Counted from the stretch's first letter, positions 25,598-34,373 are shown. The stretch is 64,000 nucleotides of DNA from Actinocatenispora sera (GCF_018324685.1 NZ_AP023354.1:5972426-6036425), one strand, 5' to 3'. Translations and numbers: made by a program. The notes: generated by a model not told the origin, from the sequence alone.

Positions 25598-26587
25598 GTG
25601 TGGGACTCGGTGGGTCTCGACGACCTGGACGGCAGCACGTACGAGGCGCTGGTCGCGTGCCGGCAGGCCGGCGTCGAGGATCTCGCCGCGGCGACCCGGA
25701 TGTCGACCGGCCGCGTCCGGACCGCCGTCGCCGGCCTGGTCCGGCGCGGCCTCGTCACCCGGCTGCCCGGCCACCCGGCACGGTACGCCCCGGCACCACC
25801 GGATCTCGTTGCGGCGGAACTGATCGCGGCGCAGGAACGCCGGCACCGCCAGTTCCGCAGTCACCTGCAACAGCTGGCCACCACGTACGCGGCGAACCCG
25901 GCGTCGCGGCATCCGGCCGAGCTGATCGAGGTGCTGGAGGGGGCGCAGAACGTGCGCAGCGCGTTCCACCGGCTGCAGGACGACGCGGTCAGCCAGGTCC
26001 GGGTGTTCGACCGCCCGCCGTACTTCAACTCCGCCGGCTCCGGCGCGTTCGAGGTCAACGAGGGCGAGTTGCAGGCGCTGGAGAAGTCGCGGGTCAGCTA
26101 CCGGGTCATCTACGAGCGCAGCGTGCTCGCCGAGCCGGGCCGGATGGCCGACGTGTGGGCCGGCGTACGCCAGGGCGAACGGGCCCGGCTGGCCGGGTCC
26201 CTGCCGCTCAAGCTGGCCATCGCCGACGACCGGATCGCGCTGGTCAACTCGACCTCCGACTTCGACGCGCAGACGGCCTACCTGGTACATCCCTCCGCAC
26301 TGCTCGACGCGTTGATCGGCTTCTTCGAGGCGACCTGGAGCCGGTCGGTCGCGCTCAACCAACCCGACCGCGACGCCGACCCGGACCCGGTGGCGGATCC
26401 GCTCACCGACCAGCGGCGCGATCTGATCGGCATGCTCGCCGGTGGGCTGACCGACGAGGCGATGGCCCGCGCGCTGGACGTCAGCGTCCGCACCGTGCAG
26501 CGGCACATCCACACCTTGATGGACGCGGTCGGCGCCGACACCCGGCTGCAACTGGGCATGGAACTCGTCCGGCACGGCTGGGCCTAG
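25598..26587 (+). CDS. TrmB-like / LuxR-type helix-turn-helix regulator
   Basis: GTG 25598 has GGGAGG at ideal spacing and gives 329 residues; GTG 25514 would add 28 residues without conserved features. The N-terminus is a TrmB-like winged helix (LDGSTYEALVACRQAGVEDLA, TGRVRTAVAGLVRRGLV). The centre (about 95-235) resembles the phospholipase D-like sensor half of TrmB proteins. The C-terminus (about 270-329) is a LuxR helix-turn-helix (DEAMARALDVSVRTVQRHI). This layout is common in actinobacteria. It is divergent from the S53 protease gene, 166 bases between starts, so it may control that gene; it also borders the polysaccharide locus. Confidence 0.85.
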   Translation: MWDSVGLDDLDGSTYEALVACRQAGVEDLAAATRMSTGRVRTAVAGLVRRGLVTRLPGHPARYAPAPPDLVAAELIAAQERRHRQFRSHLQQLATTYAANPASRHPAELIEVLEGAQNVRSAFHRLQDDAVSQVRVFDRPPYFNSAGSGAFEVNEGELQALEKSRVSYRVIYERSVLAEPGRMADVWAGVRQGERARLAGSLPLKLAIADDRIALVNSTSDFDAQTAYLVHPSALLDALIGFFEATWSRSVALNQPDRDADPDPVADPLTDQRRDLIGMLAGGLTDEAMARALDVSVRTVQRHIHTLMDAVGADTRLQLGMELVRHGWA

Positions 26588-26737
26588 GCGTGTGGTGCAC
26601 CACCGCGTGCTGGGTTCCACGACACGGCCGCGGCATCGTCCGCGAAGCTCGACATCCCACCGTTTGCCGACCCGCTCCGTCGATCGGCCGCGGTCGCGCG
26701 CGACGTGGTGCGCTGTCCTGATCGTCCGGACCGCCGG

Positions 26738-26755
26738 GGTTCCGTCGTTCGGCGG
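26738..26755 (+). promoter_or_regulatory. Candidate shared motif upstream of an orphan response regulator
   Basis: GGTTCCGTCGTTCGGCGG matches 14 of 18 bases of the inverted copy at 27452-27469 and less closely the copies at 40986 and 41130. It lies 15 bases before the response-regulator start. Its function as a binding site is inference from recurrence only. Confidence 0.35.
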
Positions 26756-26769
26756 ATGACAGGACGTTG

Positions 26770-27462
26770 GTGTGGGCGCAGCATCGGTTGGTGGAGCCGA
26801 TCCGGGTACTGATCATCGACGATCAGCAGCTGTTCGCCGAGGCGCTGGCCGTGTGGTTGGCCCGCCAGCCCGGGTTCGAGGTGGTCGGGGCGGTCCATAC
26901 GGTCGCCGCGGCCCAGTCGCTGCTGGCCGCCGCGCACGTCGACGTGCAGCTGGTCGACCTGGATCTCGGCGGCGAGTCGGGGATCGCGCTGCTCGACCAT
27001 GCCCGTGACCGGTACCCGCTGCTACGCTCGGTGATCCTCAGCGCGTCGCGGTCGCCCGAGGCGGTCGCCACCGCGGTACGGCACGGCGCGGTGTCCTGGC
27101 TGTCCAAGACCGCCGCCGGCGACACCCTGCTGCAGGTGCTGCGCGGGGTGCTGCGAGACGAGGCCTGGATCCCGCCCGACCTGCTCGCCGGACTGCTGCA
27201 CACGCTCGCCGAACCGGCCAGCAGCCCGGTGCTCGATCGGCTGACGGGACGGGAGCGCCAGGTGTTGCAGTGCCTGGTGGACGGGCTGACCCGGGCGCAG
27301 ATCGCCGAGACCCTGATCATGTCGCCGAACACGGTCCGTACCCACACCCAGAACCTGTTGGCGAAGCTGCCGGCGCACTCGGCGCTGGAGGCGGTGTCGG
27401 TCGCGTTGCGGTGCGGGATGCGGCCCGACGAGCACGCCGTCGGCCAGCCATCCGCCGAATGA
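26770..27462 (+). CDS. Orphan NarL/LuxR-family response regulator
   Basis: About 231 residues from GTG 26770 (TTG 26767 and TTG 26785 are other candidates). The receiver domain (about 10-120) has the acidic pair in LIIDDQQLF, phosphoacceptor Asp in QLVDLDLGGESG and the conserved Lys in LSKTAAG. The LuxR helix-turn-helix (about 158-215) reads LTGRERQVLQCLVDGLTRAQ then MSPNTVRTHTQNLLAKL. No histidine kinase is adjacent, so its partner is elsewhere or it responds without phosphorylation. It precedes the GT4 gene by 84 bases on the same strand and probably regulates the polysaccharide locus. Confidence 0.88.
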   Translation: MWAQHRLVEPIRVLIIDDQQLFAEALAVWLARQPGFEVVGAVHTVAAAQSLLAAAHVDVQLVDLDLGGESGIALLDHARDRYPLLRSVILSASRSPEAVATAVRHGAVSWLSKTAAGDTLLQVLRGVLRDEAWIPPDLLAGLLHTLAEPASSPVLDRLTGRERQVLQCLVDGLTRAQIAETLIMSPNTVRTHTQNLLAKLPAHSALEAVSVALRCGMRPDEHAVGQPSAE

Positions 27463-27469
27463 CGTAGCG
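27452..27469 (-). promoter_or_regulatory. Candidate shared motif upstream of the GT4 gene
   Basis: Read on the minus strand the site is CGCTACGTCATTCGGCGG. It overlaps the last codons of the response-regulator gene and lies 78-95 bases upstream of the glycosyltransferase ATG. It resembles the sites at 26738, 40986 and 41130. Confidence 0.35.
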
Positions 27470-27546
27470 CCGGCTGCTCACTTCGCGAGGTTCGCCGCGC
27501 CGCCGTCGGGGTTAGCGTCGAGGGACCCGCCCGCGGGAGGGCCGTG

Positions 27547-28788
27547 ATGGGACGCAGGATCCGGGTCGCCACCGTGATCACCAGGCTGGCTGCCGGCGCC
27601 GGCGGGGTCGCGCTGCGCGGTGCGCTCGCCCTCGACCCGGACCGGTTCGCGGTGACCGTGGTGACGGGCGCGGCCGCACTGTTCCCGGGGCGGTCACCAC
27701 GCCCCGGGATCCTTTCCGGCGAGGCCGCGCTCGCGGCGGCGCCGGAGGGCGATCTGCTGGCCCGTGCCGCCGCCGCCGGCCTTGCGGTACGGCGGATCCC
27801 GGCGCTGCTGCCGCAACCGGCGCCGGTCGCGGACGCGCTCGCGTTCGCCGCGCTGGTACGGCTGCTCGACGGCGTCGACGTGCTCCACACGCACTGCGCG
27901 AAGGCCGGTGTGCTGGGCCGCGCCGCCGGGTACCGGCACGGCGTGCCGCGCATCGTGCACACCCTGCACGGCCTGCCCTTCCACGACGACCAACCGGCAT
28001 GGCGCCGGCTCGCGTACCGGCGGATCGAGCGCCGGCTGGGCCGGCGCACCGATGCCTTTCTCGCCGTGGGGGCGGCGGTACGACAGGCGGCGATCCGGCA
28101 CCGGATCGCCGCTCCGTCCCGGATCCGGACGATCTGGCCGGCCGTCGATCCCGCTTCGGCGCCGGGCGACCGGGCCACCGCGCGGCAGGCGCTGGGACTG
28201 CCGCCCGACGTGCCGGTCGTCGGTACCGTCGGCCGGATCGACACCCAGAAGGCGCCGCTGGACTGGGTCGACGCGCTCGCCGCGAGCGGGCCGTCGAGCT
28301 GGGGGGTGTGGGTCGGGGATGGACCGCTGCGGGGGGCGCTGCGCGAGCGGATCGCCCGGCGCGGGCTCACCGACCGGGTCCGGCTGGTCGGGCACCGCGA
28401 GGACGTGCCGGCACTGCTGCCCGCCTTCGACGTGTTCGCGCTGGCCAGCCGGTACGAGGGGATGCCGTGCGTGCTGGTGGAGGCGATGCGGGCCGGGGTG
28501 CCGGTGGTCGCCACCGCGGTCGACGCGGTACCGGAGCTGGTGGTGCCGGAGGTGACCGGGCTGCTGGTACCGCCGGGCCGGCCGGAGCTGCTGGGTCGGG
28601 CGGCCGGCCGGCTGCTCGCCGACCGGGGCACCGCCGGCCGGCTGGCCGCGGTCGCGGCGACCCGGGTCGACGACCGGTACGATCCGGCGGCGCTGGGCGA
28701 GATCCTCACCGCCACCTACCTCGGGTCGCCCGGCGACGGTCCGGTGACGCGTCCGTGGCCCGACGCCGACGACCTGGCCGTATCGTGA
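27547..28788 (+). CDS. GT4 family glycosyltransferase
   Basis: The ATG at 27547 (GGGAGGG upstream) gives 413 residues with the GT-B, GT4 layout. The N-domain has ITRLAAGAGGVALRGALAL and DVLHTHCAKAGVLGR. The C-domain has VVGTVGRIDTQKAPLDWVDA, the ALASRYEGMPCVLVEAMRAG region (EX7E type) that binds the nucleotide sugar, and a GVPVVATAVDAVPELV stretch. It should add a hexose-type residue from a nucleotide sugar to a lipid-linked or polymer acceptor at the inner membrane face. Its stop overlaps the start of the next gene, so the two are coupled. Confidence 0.9.
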   Translation: MGRRIRVATVITRLAAGAGGVALRGALALDPDRFAVTVVTGAAALFPGRSPRPGILSGEAALAAAPEGDLLARAAAAGLAVRRIPALLPQPAPVADALAFAALVRLLDGVDVLHTHCAKAGVLGRAAGYRHGVPRIVHTLHGLPFHDDQPAWRRLAYRRIERRLGRRTDAFLAVGAAVRQAAIRHRIAAPSRIRTIWPAVDPASAPGDRATARQALGLPPDVPVVGTVGRIDTQKAPLDWVDALAASGPSSWGVWVGDGPLRGALRERIARRGLTDRVRLVGHREDVPALLPAFDVFALASRYEGMPCVLVEAMRAGVPVVATAVDAVPELVVPEVTGLLVPPGRPELLGRAAGRLLADRGTAGRLAAVAATRVDDRYDPAALGEILTATYLGSPGDGPVTRPWPDADDLAVS

Positions 28789-29681
28789 CCGGTCCGCTGG
28801 CTGCCGCCCTGGTCGAGGCGCATCGGCTCGGCCTGCGGATCTGGCTGGAGGCGGACCTGGTCCGACCGTGGCAGGACGGGCCGGCGCGGCTGCACGCCGC
28901 GCTGCGCACCGTCCGCGGGCTGGCCCGGGAGCCCGGTGTGGTGGGGGTCAAGTTCACCGAGGCGCTCGGGTACGCCGACGGGTTGACCGTTCCGGGGCGA
29001 ATCGGCCGGTTCCTCACCGAGGTCGGGGACCGGCTCGCGGGCGCCGCGCCGGGCCGGCTGCGGCTGCTGGACCTCGCCGTACCGGAGCTGTCCTGCCTGC
29101 CCGACGATCCGGGCCGGCCGCGCCTGGCGACCGTCGCCGCGGCCCGGCTGCGCGGCCGGTACCCGCAGCTGGCGATCGACAACGTGCACGACTACCTGCG
29201 GCTGGGCGCGGCGGAGGTGGCGCAGGTCGCGACGCTGCCGCGGTCGGCCGCCACCTACGCGGGCTGGGGGGTCGACGACGACGTCGCGCAGCGCTCGGCC
29301 TGGTCGGCGACGGTGCAGTACTGGGGTCGCCTGACCCGGCTGTACGCGCGTGCCGATCTGACCCACCCGGGCAGCGGCCCGGGCGATGCCGGCGCCGCCG
29401 AGCGACGCCTGCACGCCGCGGTCGACGTGCCGCTGCGCGCCGGCGCCGAGGCGGTCGATGCCTGGACCTGGCGCCGTGCGTACCAGGGTTGGGTGGCGCG
29501 GCTGGCCGACCCGGGGCCGCGGGCCAACCCGTTGTGGGACGGTCTCGTGGCCCGGCACGCGGCCGGGGCCCGGCTGCTGACCCACCTCGATCCCGCCGCG
29601 CCGGAAGGTACCGTCCGGTCGGATCTGGCGATGATCGCCACCGCCTGTACCGACGTGTACCTTGCGGTCGGCGTCGACTGA
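28785..29681 (+). CDS. Unknown 298-residue protein coupled to a glycosyltransferase
   Basis: The GTG start overlaps the glycosyltransferase stop (GTGA). The product has no signal peptide or membrane segment. I do not recognise the family. Alternating short strands and helices (LRIWLEADLV, GVVGVKFTEALGYADG, RLRLLDLAVPELSCLP, QLAIDNVHDYLRLG, AVDAWTWRRAYQGWVARL) and acidic residues at strand ends would suit a (beta/alpha)8 barrel like those of glycoside hydrolases, but this is only an impression. Trp-rich helices in the last third could bind sugars. Context says glycan metabolism. Confidence 0.75.
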   Translation: MTGPLAAALVEAHRLGLRIWLEADLVRPWQDGPARLHAALRTVRGLAREPGVVGVKFTEALGYADGLTVPGRIGRFLTEVGDRLAGAAPGRLRLLDLAVPELSCLPDDPGRPRLATVAAARLRGRYPQLAIDNVHDYLRLGAAEVAQVATLPRSAATYAGWGVDDDVAQRSAWSATVQYWGRLTRLYARADLTHPGSGPGDAGAAERRLHAAVDVPLRAGAEAVDAWTWRRAYQGWVARLADPGPRANPLWDGLVARHAAGARLLTHLDPAAPEGTVRSDLAMIATACTDVYLAVGVD

Positions 29682-29884
29682 GCCGTCCGCCGCCCGAGAC
29701 GGAGGGCCGGCTCGGACGAACGGCTACCGAGCGTGGTACTGACGGTTCGTTCGCGGTCCGGCCGTCCATTACTCGCCAGGCACCCCGGACGCGGCTCGGA
29801 TTGTGTGTTGTCGTGGGACGAGATCTTCCGGGTCGAGGGTCCGCGCCATCCAGGCGTGGCCACCGATCCGACGGGGGGAGCACC

Positions 29885-30172
29885 ATGACCGGCGACCAGC
29901 AGCCCGTTCCGGCTCCGCGTCGTCCCGCCGATTCCGCGGGACCGCACCGGCCGTTCGGGCCAGAGGTACGGCACGAGATCGCCACCATCATGCTGCTGAC
30001 CGGGGCGGTGGCCGACGCCGTCGACGTCGGCCCGGACAGCCGGGCCCGGCTCGACCAGCTGCTGACCGGGGCGGCGACCGACACCATCGACGTCAGCCCG
30101 AAAAGCCCGGACAGCACGGACAGCCCGGCCCCGCTCGACCAGCAGCTGCCGCCGGGTGGTGCCCGACCATGA
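29885..30172 (+). CDS. Small repeat-containing protein upstream of a response regulator
   Basis: The 95-residue product starts at an ATG behind GGGGGAG. After a Pro-rich head comes an imperfect tandem repeat of about 20-25 residues: LLTGAVADAVDVGPDSRARLDQ followed by LLTGAATDTIDVSPKSPDST. The protein is acidic and without cysteines or membrane segments. Its stop overlaps the start of the response-regulator gene (ATGA), so the two are made together. It may be a partner or modulator of that regulator. No family is recognised. Confidence 0.65.
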   Translation: MTGDQQPVPAPRRPADSAGPHRPFGPEVRHEIATIMLLTGAVADAVDVGPDSRARLDQLLTGAATDTIDVSPKSPDSTDSPAPLDQQLPPGGARP

Positions 30173-30951
30173 ACGTCGCTGCATCGACCACCATCCCCCA
30201 CGGTACGGGGCTGCGCACCGCCACCGCCCACACGGTGACGGCGACGTTCGGCCCATCGACCGCACCGGCGGGAAGCGGTACCGGGCCGGCCGCGGCGGGT
30301 GCCCGGGTGCTGGTGTGCGACGACCACCTGGTCTTCGCCGAGTCGCTGGCCATGGTCTTCGTCGACGCCGGGTACCGGGTGACCGCGGTGACCCGCAGCA
30401 TCGACGAGGTGCTCGGTGTGCTGCGGGCGTGTCCGGTGGACGTGTGCGTGCTCGACGTCGGGCTGGAGCTCGGGGAGCGGTTGGAGCGGCTCGCCGAGCT
30501 GCGCGCCGCCGGGCCGGCGACGCATCTGGTCCTGCTGGCCGGTCGAGCGCAGCGGCGGTGGGCGCCGGACGCGCTCGCCGCCGGGGTGTCCGGGCTGGTG
30601 GACAAGGGCCAGCACGTCGCGGCCATCCTGGACACGGTGGCCCGGGTGTGCGCGGGCGACACGGTCGTCGGCCCGCCGTACCAGCAGCTGCCCCGGCGCG
30701 GCGCGGTGCCGGAGCTGTTCCGGCTGGCCCGGTTCCTGACCCCGCGCGAGCGCGAGGTGTTGTGCCGGCTGGTACGCGGCGAGCACACCGCGGCGCTGGC
30801 CCGGTCGATGGGCATCACCTCGGCGACCGCGCGGTGTCACGTGCAGAACGTGTTGTCCAAGCTCGGCGCGCACACCAGGCTGGAGGTCGTCACGGCCGCC
30901 GTGCGCTGCGGCCTGGTCGACGCCGCGACCGGCGATTGGCTGGACGGCTGA
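30169..30951 (+). CDS. Orphan NarL/LuxR-family response regulator with N-terminal extension
   Basis: The 260-residue protein begins with about 45 low-complexity Ala/Thr/Gly residues. The receiver follows (about 46-155: VLVCDDHLVFAES, phosphoacceptor Asp in VCVLDVGLELG, Lys in GLVDKGQ); the usual Ser/Thr switch is Ala in LLAGRAQ. A LuxR helix-turn-helix (about 190-245) reads LTPREREVLCRLVRGEHTAA then TSATARCHVQNVLSKL. No kinase is next to it. It is convergent with the big polysaccharide operon, only 16 bases between the stops, and is the second orphan regulator in this locus. Confidence 0.87.
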   Translation: MNVAASTTIPHGTGLRTATAHTVTATFGPSTAPAGSGTGPAAAGARVLVCDDHLVFAESLAMVFVDAGYRVTAVTRSIDEVLGVLRACPVDVCVLDVGLELGERLERLAELRAAGPATHLVLLAGRAQRRWAPDALAAGVSGLVDKGQHVAAILDTVARVCAGDTVVGPPYQQLPRRGAVPELFRLARFLTPREREVLCRLVRGEHTAALARSMGITSATARCHVQNVLSKLGAHTRLEVVTAAVRCGLVDAATGDWLDG

Positions 30952-30967
30952 CCGGACGGTCCGCCCG

Positions 30968-32305
30968 TCAGCTGGCGGTGTCCAGTGTGGACGGCCCATC
31001 GACCGGTTCCGGCGGGCGGCGGGTCGGCGAGACCCAGCGGCCGGTGGAGCGGGCCACGAACGCCCTGGGCAGCGTGTAGAGCGTGATCGCCGCATCCACC
31101 ACCCGCAGCAGCACGAAGAACGGCAGGAACAGCAGGTACTTCGGCCGGCGTTGCAGGGCGGCGACCAGCAGCGTGGTGAGGTAGTCGGGCAGCAGCACGC
31201 CGACCGCGAGGGTCTCGAGCCGGACGTAGCTGTGCACGGTTGCGTACACGGTGGACAGTCCGGGCAGGCTGGCCGCCGCCGGCGCCAGTTCCGGCACCAC
31301 GAGCACCACGAACAGCAACGGCAGCAGCAGGAACAGCAGGCTGCTGGAGACCAGCTCCAGCAGGGTCAGGCCGAGCGACACGGAGAACAGGTTCGGCCGC
31401 AGGCCGTGCCGGCGCACCGTCTGCCACAGCCCGAGCGACCAGCGGGTCGTCTGCTTGAGGTAGTCGCGGAAGGTGCCCGGATCCTGGGTGGTGGCCGCGG
31501 CGCCGAGGCGGAAGCCGACGCGGCCCAGCCGCCGGCGGTACACCTCGAAGGTCATGTTGAAGTCCTCGATCACCAGTCCGGCCGGGTTCATCTCGATCCG
31601 CGGCAGGATCTCGGTGCGGTACAGGCTCGCGAAGCCGGGCACGATGTGGGTGGCGTTGAGCGACCGCCAGGTCTGGCCGTACTTGAGCAGCCGCTGGGTC
31701 ATCGTGTAGATGCGTTCCCGGTGGGCGACGATCAGCTGCCCGGTGTGCGACATCGTGTCCGGCGACCAGTGGGTGCGGGCACAGCCGGCGACGGCGACCA
31801 CCGCGGGGTCGTCGAACAGCGGCAGCGCCGCGTCGAAGTAGCCGTCGTCCAGCTGGGTGTCGGCGTCCAGCAGCAGCACGGCCCGGTAGCGGCGAACCAG
31901 CCCGAACCGCCGCATCGCGTACTGCAGCGCGCCCGCCTTGCCCAGGTTGCCCGGCGTGGCGAGGACCCGGGCACCGCAGCGGCGGGCGATCGCGACGGTG
32001 TCGTCGGTGGAGCCGTCCGAGACCACGTGCACCGCGCCGGCCGGGACCAGCCGCTGCACCGCGGTGATCGACGCGGCCAGCACCACCGACTCGTTGTGCG
32101 CCGGCATCAGCACCGCGACGTCCTCCAGCCCGATCGGCCCGGTCCGGGGCGCGTCCGGGTCGCGCAGCAGCCGCGGCCCGGGTGCCGCGTCCGGCCGGTC
32201 GTGCCGGCGCACGAACCGGTCGTCGATCAGCCGCAGCAGCCCGATCAGGCCCCACAGGGTGAAGTTGAGGCCGAACACGAACACCAGCAGCAACCACGGG
32301 AACAT
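30968..32305 (-). CDS. Processive family 2 glycosyltransferase (polysaccharide synthase)
   Basis: The 445-residue membrane protein has an N-terminal helix (1-25), a cytosolic GT2 domain (about 60-300) and four or five C-terminal membrane segments. Motifs of processive synthases are present: VLMPAHNES, SDGSTDDT, DxD in LLDADTQ, the acceptor Asp in VIEDFNMTF, and KQTTRW as the Q-x-x-R-W motif. Such enzymes (hyaluronan, cellulose, NodC, PgaC/IcaA) polymerise and extrude a beta-linked chain. It ends the nine-gene operon, and its ATG overlaps the GH18-like stop. The pairing with hydrolase and deacetylases favours an N-acetylhexosamine polymer. Confidence 0.88.
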   Translation of the reverse strand: MFPWLLLVFVFGLNFTLWGLIGLLRLIDDRFVRRHDRPDAAPGPRLLRDPDAPRTGPIGLEDVAVLMPAHNESVVLAASITAVQRLVPAGAVHVVSDGSTDDTVAIARRCGARVLATPGNLGKAGALQYAMRRFGLVRRYRAVLLLDADTQLDDGYFDAALPLFDDPAVVAVAGCARTHWSPDTMSHTGQLIVAHRERIYTMTQRLLKYGQTWRSLNATHIVPGFASLYRTEILPRIEMNPAGLVIEDFNMTFEVYRRRLGRVGFRLGAAATTQDPGTFRDYLKQTTRWSLGLWQTVRRHGLRPNLFSVSLGLTLLELVSSSLLFLLLPLLFVVLVVPELAPAAASLPGLSTVYATVHSYVRLETLAVGVLLPDYLTTLLVAALQRRPKYLLFLPFFVLLRVVDAAITLYTLPRAFVARSTGRWVSPTRRPPEPVDGPSTLDTAS

Positions 32306-33354
32306 CAGCCACCCCCATCGGACGCGGCCCGCCAGATCGCACCGTCGGCGCTGCCCTCGTTGAGCCAGAAGAACACCCCGGCCAGGTGCGCGGACCGGGC
32401 CAGCGCCAGCTTCGCGTCGACGCTGCGGTCGTTCTCGAACCACACCTCGTGCCGGCGACCTTGCGCGTCCCGGTACTCGTACCACGGCGCCTGCGCGGTG
32501 GCGTCCCAGCGCACCGGTACGTTCCGGTCGCCCGCGGCGCGCTCCAGCGCGGCGACGCTGCGGTCGGTGCCGCGGTGGCCGACCCAGTCGTACCCGGACA
32601 GCGACATGCCGAGCACGATCTTGTCGGCGCCGATCGTCGCGGTGGCGTAGCGCAGCACCCGGCGTACCCACGGGGTGGGCGAGATCGGGCCGGGGCCGGA
32701 GGTCTCCCAGTGGTAGTCGTAGGCCATCAGCCGGACCTGGTCGACGGCGCGGCCGAGTTGCCGGTAGTCCTGCGCGACGTTGCGCGGTGCGTAGCCGGCG
32801 TCGGTGTCCTTGGCGAACAGGTCGACGCTGAGGGTGCGGTCGCGCGCGTGCAGCGCCGCGGCCACCTGCCGCACCAGCGCGGTGAACGCCGCCCGGTCGC
32901 CGGCGCGCAGGTCCTCGTAGTCCAGGTCGATCCCGGCGACATGTGGCGATTCCGCGAGCGCGACCAGGGACCGGACGTGCCGGGCCCGCGCCGCCGGGTC
33001 GTGCAGCACCCGCGACACCGGGCCGTACGAGAAGGTGCCGTCCAGCGCGTTCGCCACGGTCGGCACGTACCGGGTGCCGGGCGGCCGGGACCGCAGCGCC
33101 GCGGTGTCGGCACCGGCACGCTGCGGGACCACCGTGCCGTCCGTGGCGATCCCGTACACCCAGGGCGAGTACGTGTCGATCCGGCCGGCGTGGTCATCCA
33201 GCCGCGCCGCGCCGAAGTTCCAGTACGGTACCGCGGCGAGCACCCCAACCCTCCACTGTGGACTATCGCGGCCGCATCCCACGAGCAGTCCGATCAGCAG
33301 CATCGGTACCGCCGCGAGAATCGGCCACCGTCGTGCCGAACCCGCCCTGGTCAT
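32305..33354 (-). CDS. GH18-like lipoprotein (chitinase-fold hydrolase)
   Basis: The 349-residue product has a lipoprotein signal, LLVGC with Cys27, so the mature protein should be tethered outside the membrane. The body resembles GH18 and spore-peptidoglycan hydrolase (YaaH-like) proteins. GIDLDYEDL supplies the D-x-D-x-E catalytic signature; VRLMAYDYHWETSGPGPISP and a C-terminal AGVFFWLNEGSADG complete the barrel. Full catalytic residues are kept, so it should cut beta-1,4-linked GlcNAc-type chains. It overlaps the synthase gene by one base and the epimerase gene by four. A chain-trimming or export role for the polymer is likely. Confidence 0.87.
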   Translation of the reverse strand: MTRAGSARRWPILAAVPMLLIGLLVGCGRDSPQWRVGVLAAVPYWNFGAARLDDHAGRIDTYSPWVYGIATDGTVVPQRAGADTAALRSRPPGTRYVPTVANALDGTFSYGPVSRVLHDPAARARHVRSLVALAESPHVAGIDLDYEDLRAGDRAAFTALVRQVAAALHARDRTLSVDLFAKDTDAGYAPRNVAQDYRQLGRAVDQVRLMAYDYHWETSGPGPISPTPWVRRVLRYATATIGADKIVLGMSLSGYDWVGHRGTDRSVAALERAAGDRNVPVRWDATAQAPWYEYRDAQGRRHEVWFENDRSVDAKLALARSAHLAGVFFWLNEGSADGAIWRAASDGGG

Positions 33355-34340
33355 GGCGTGGCGAGCACCTGCTCTGCCCGCGGGGTGGCGCGCTGCTCCG
33401 CGACGACGTCGCGCAGGATGGCGTCCAGGTCGTGGGTCGGTGCGAACCCGACGAGCTCCCGGGCCCGCCGGCAGTCCGGCACCCGGCGCATCATGTCCTC
33501 GTACCCGTCGCCGTACGCCACCTGGTACGAGATGTGGTCGATCGTCGAGTGCGACCCGGTCAGCGCCACCACCCGCCGGGCCAGATCACCGATCGTGACC
33601 TGCTCCGCGGAGCCGAGGTTGAACACGCCACCGATCGCGTCCCGCTCGGCCAGCAGCGCCGGCAGCGCGGTGACCACGTCGGCGACGTGGCAGAAGCAGC
33701 GGATCTGGTCGCCGGTGCCGTACACGGTCAGCGGGTCGTCCGCCAGCGCCTGGCCGACGAACCGCGGCACCACCATCCCGTACCGGCCGGTCTGGCGCGG
33801 CCCGACGGTGTTGAACAACCGCACCGTGACGGCCCGCAACCCGGCCCGGGCGTACGCGGTGACCAGCGTCTCGTCGATCGCCTTCGCCTCCGAGTACGAC
33901 CAGCGGCTCTTGGTCGGCGAGCCGATGATCCGGTCGTCGTCCTCGCGCAGCCCGACCTTGTCGTTCTTGCCGTAGATCTCGCTGGTGGAGGCGAGCAGCA
34001 GCCGCACGTCGTACCGGTGCGCCGCGGTCACCACGTGCTCGGTGCCGTGCAGGTTGGTACGCAGGCTGTCCAGGGTGCGGTCGCGGATGGTGAACGCACC
34101 GACCGCGGCCGCCAGGTGGTAGACCGTGTCGGCGCCGAGCACCAGCCGGTCGACCAGCTCCGCGTCCAGGACCGAGCCGCGGACCAGCCGCAGGCCCGGC
34201 CGATCGACGACCCCGGCGAGGTTCTCCCACCGTCCGGTACTCAGGTCGTCGAGCACGGTGACCTGGTCGCCGGCGTCGAGCAGCGCCTCGGTCAGGTGCG
34301 AGCCGATGAACCCGGCTCCCCCGGTGATCAGTGTGCGCAT
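33351..34340 (-). CDS. NAD-dependent nucleotide-sugar epimerase/dehydratase
   Basis: This 329-residue extended SDR starts MRTLITGGAGFIGSHL with the GxxGxxG NAD loop. The catalytic pair is in YSEAK, the Ser/Thr in LLASTSEIYG, and NTVGPRQTGRYGMVVP is typical of UDP-GlcNAc/UDP-glucose 4-epimerases and UDP-glucuronate decarboxylases. It probably makes the activated sugar used by the glycosyltransferases beside it. With a nucleotide-sugar dehydrogenase in the operon, epimerase or decarboxylase are both possible and cannot be separated by eye. Start overlaps nothing; 33 bases follow the GT4 stop. Confidence 0.88.
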   Translation of the reverse strand: MRTLITGGAGFIGSHLTEALLDAGDQVTVLDDLSTGRWENLAGVVDRPGLRLVRGSVLDAELVDRLVLGADTVYHLAAAVGAFTIRDRTLDSLRTNLHGTEHVVTAAHRYDVRLLLASTSEIYGKNDKVGLREDDDRIIGSPTKSRWSYSEAKAIDETLVTAYARAGLRAVTVRLFNTVGPRQTGRYGMVVPRFVGQALADDPLTVYGTGDQIRCFCHVADVVTALPALLAERDAIGGVFNLGSAEQVTIGDLARRVVALTGSHSTIDHISYQVAYGDGYEDMMRRVPDCRRARELVGFAPTHDLDAILRDVVAEQRATPRAEQVLATP

Positions 34341-34373
34341 GTCGTCGTCCCCCCGTCGTTTCCGGTCGTGTCG

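Noticed and set aside
21484-26721. A 1,745-codon open frame on the plus strand
   Set aside because: It is antisense to the S53 protease and crosses two unrelated genes. It is rich in Arg, Gly and Val without domains, as expected of GC-rich shadow frames.
27999-28784. Upstream extension of the unknown 298-residue protein to a 560-codon frame
   Set aside because: The added part is a shadow of the GT4 gene. The GTG at 28785 overlaps the GT4 stop as a coupled start.
30947-30972. Short GCTGAC/GTCAGC hairpin between convergent stops as terminator
   Set aside because: Arms are only 6 bp and lie on both stop codons; the inner pairing leaves a three-base loop or mismatches. Too weak to call.
34348-34365. 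A further copy of the CGTCGTTT motif before the epimerase gene
   Set aside because: Only about 12 of 18 positions agree with the best copy, near the chance level for such sequence.
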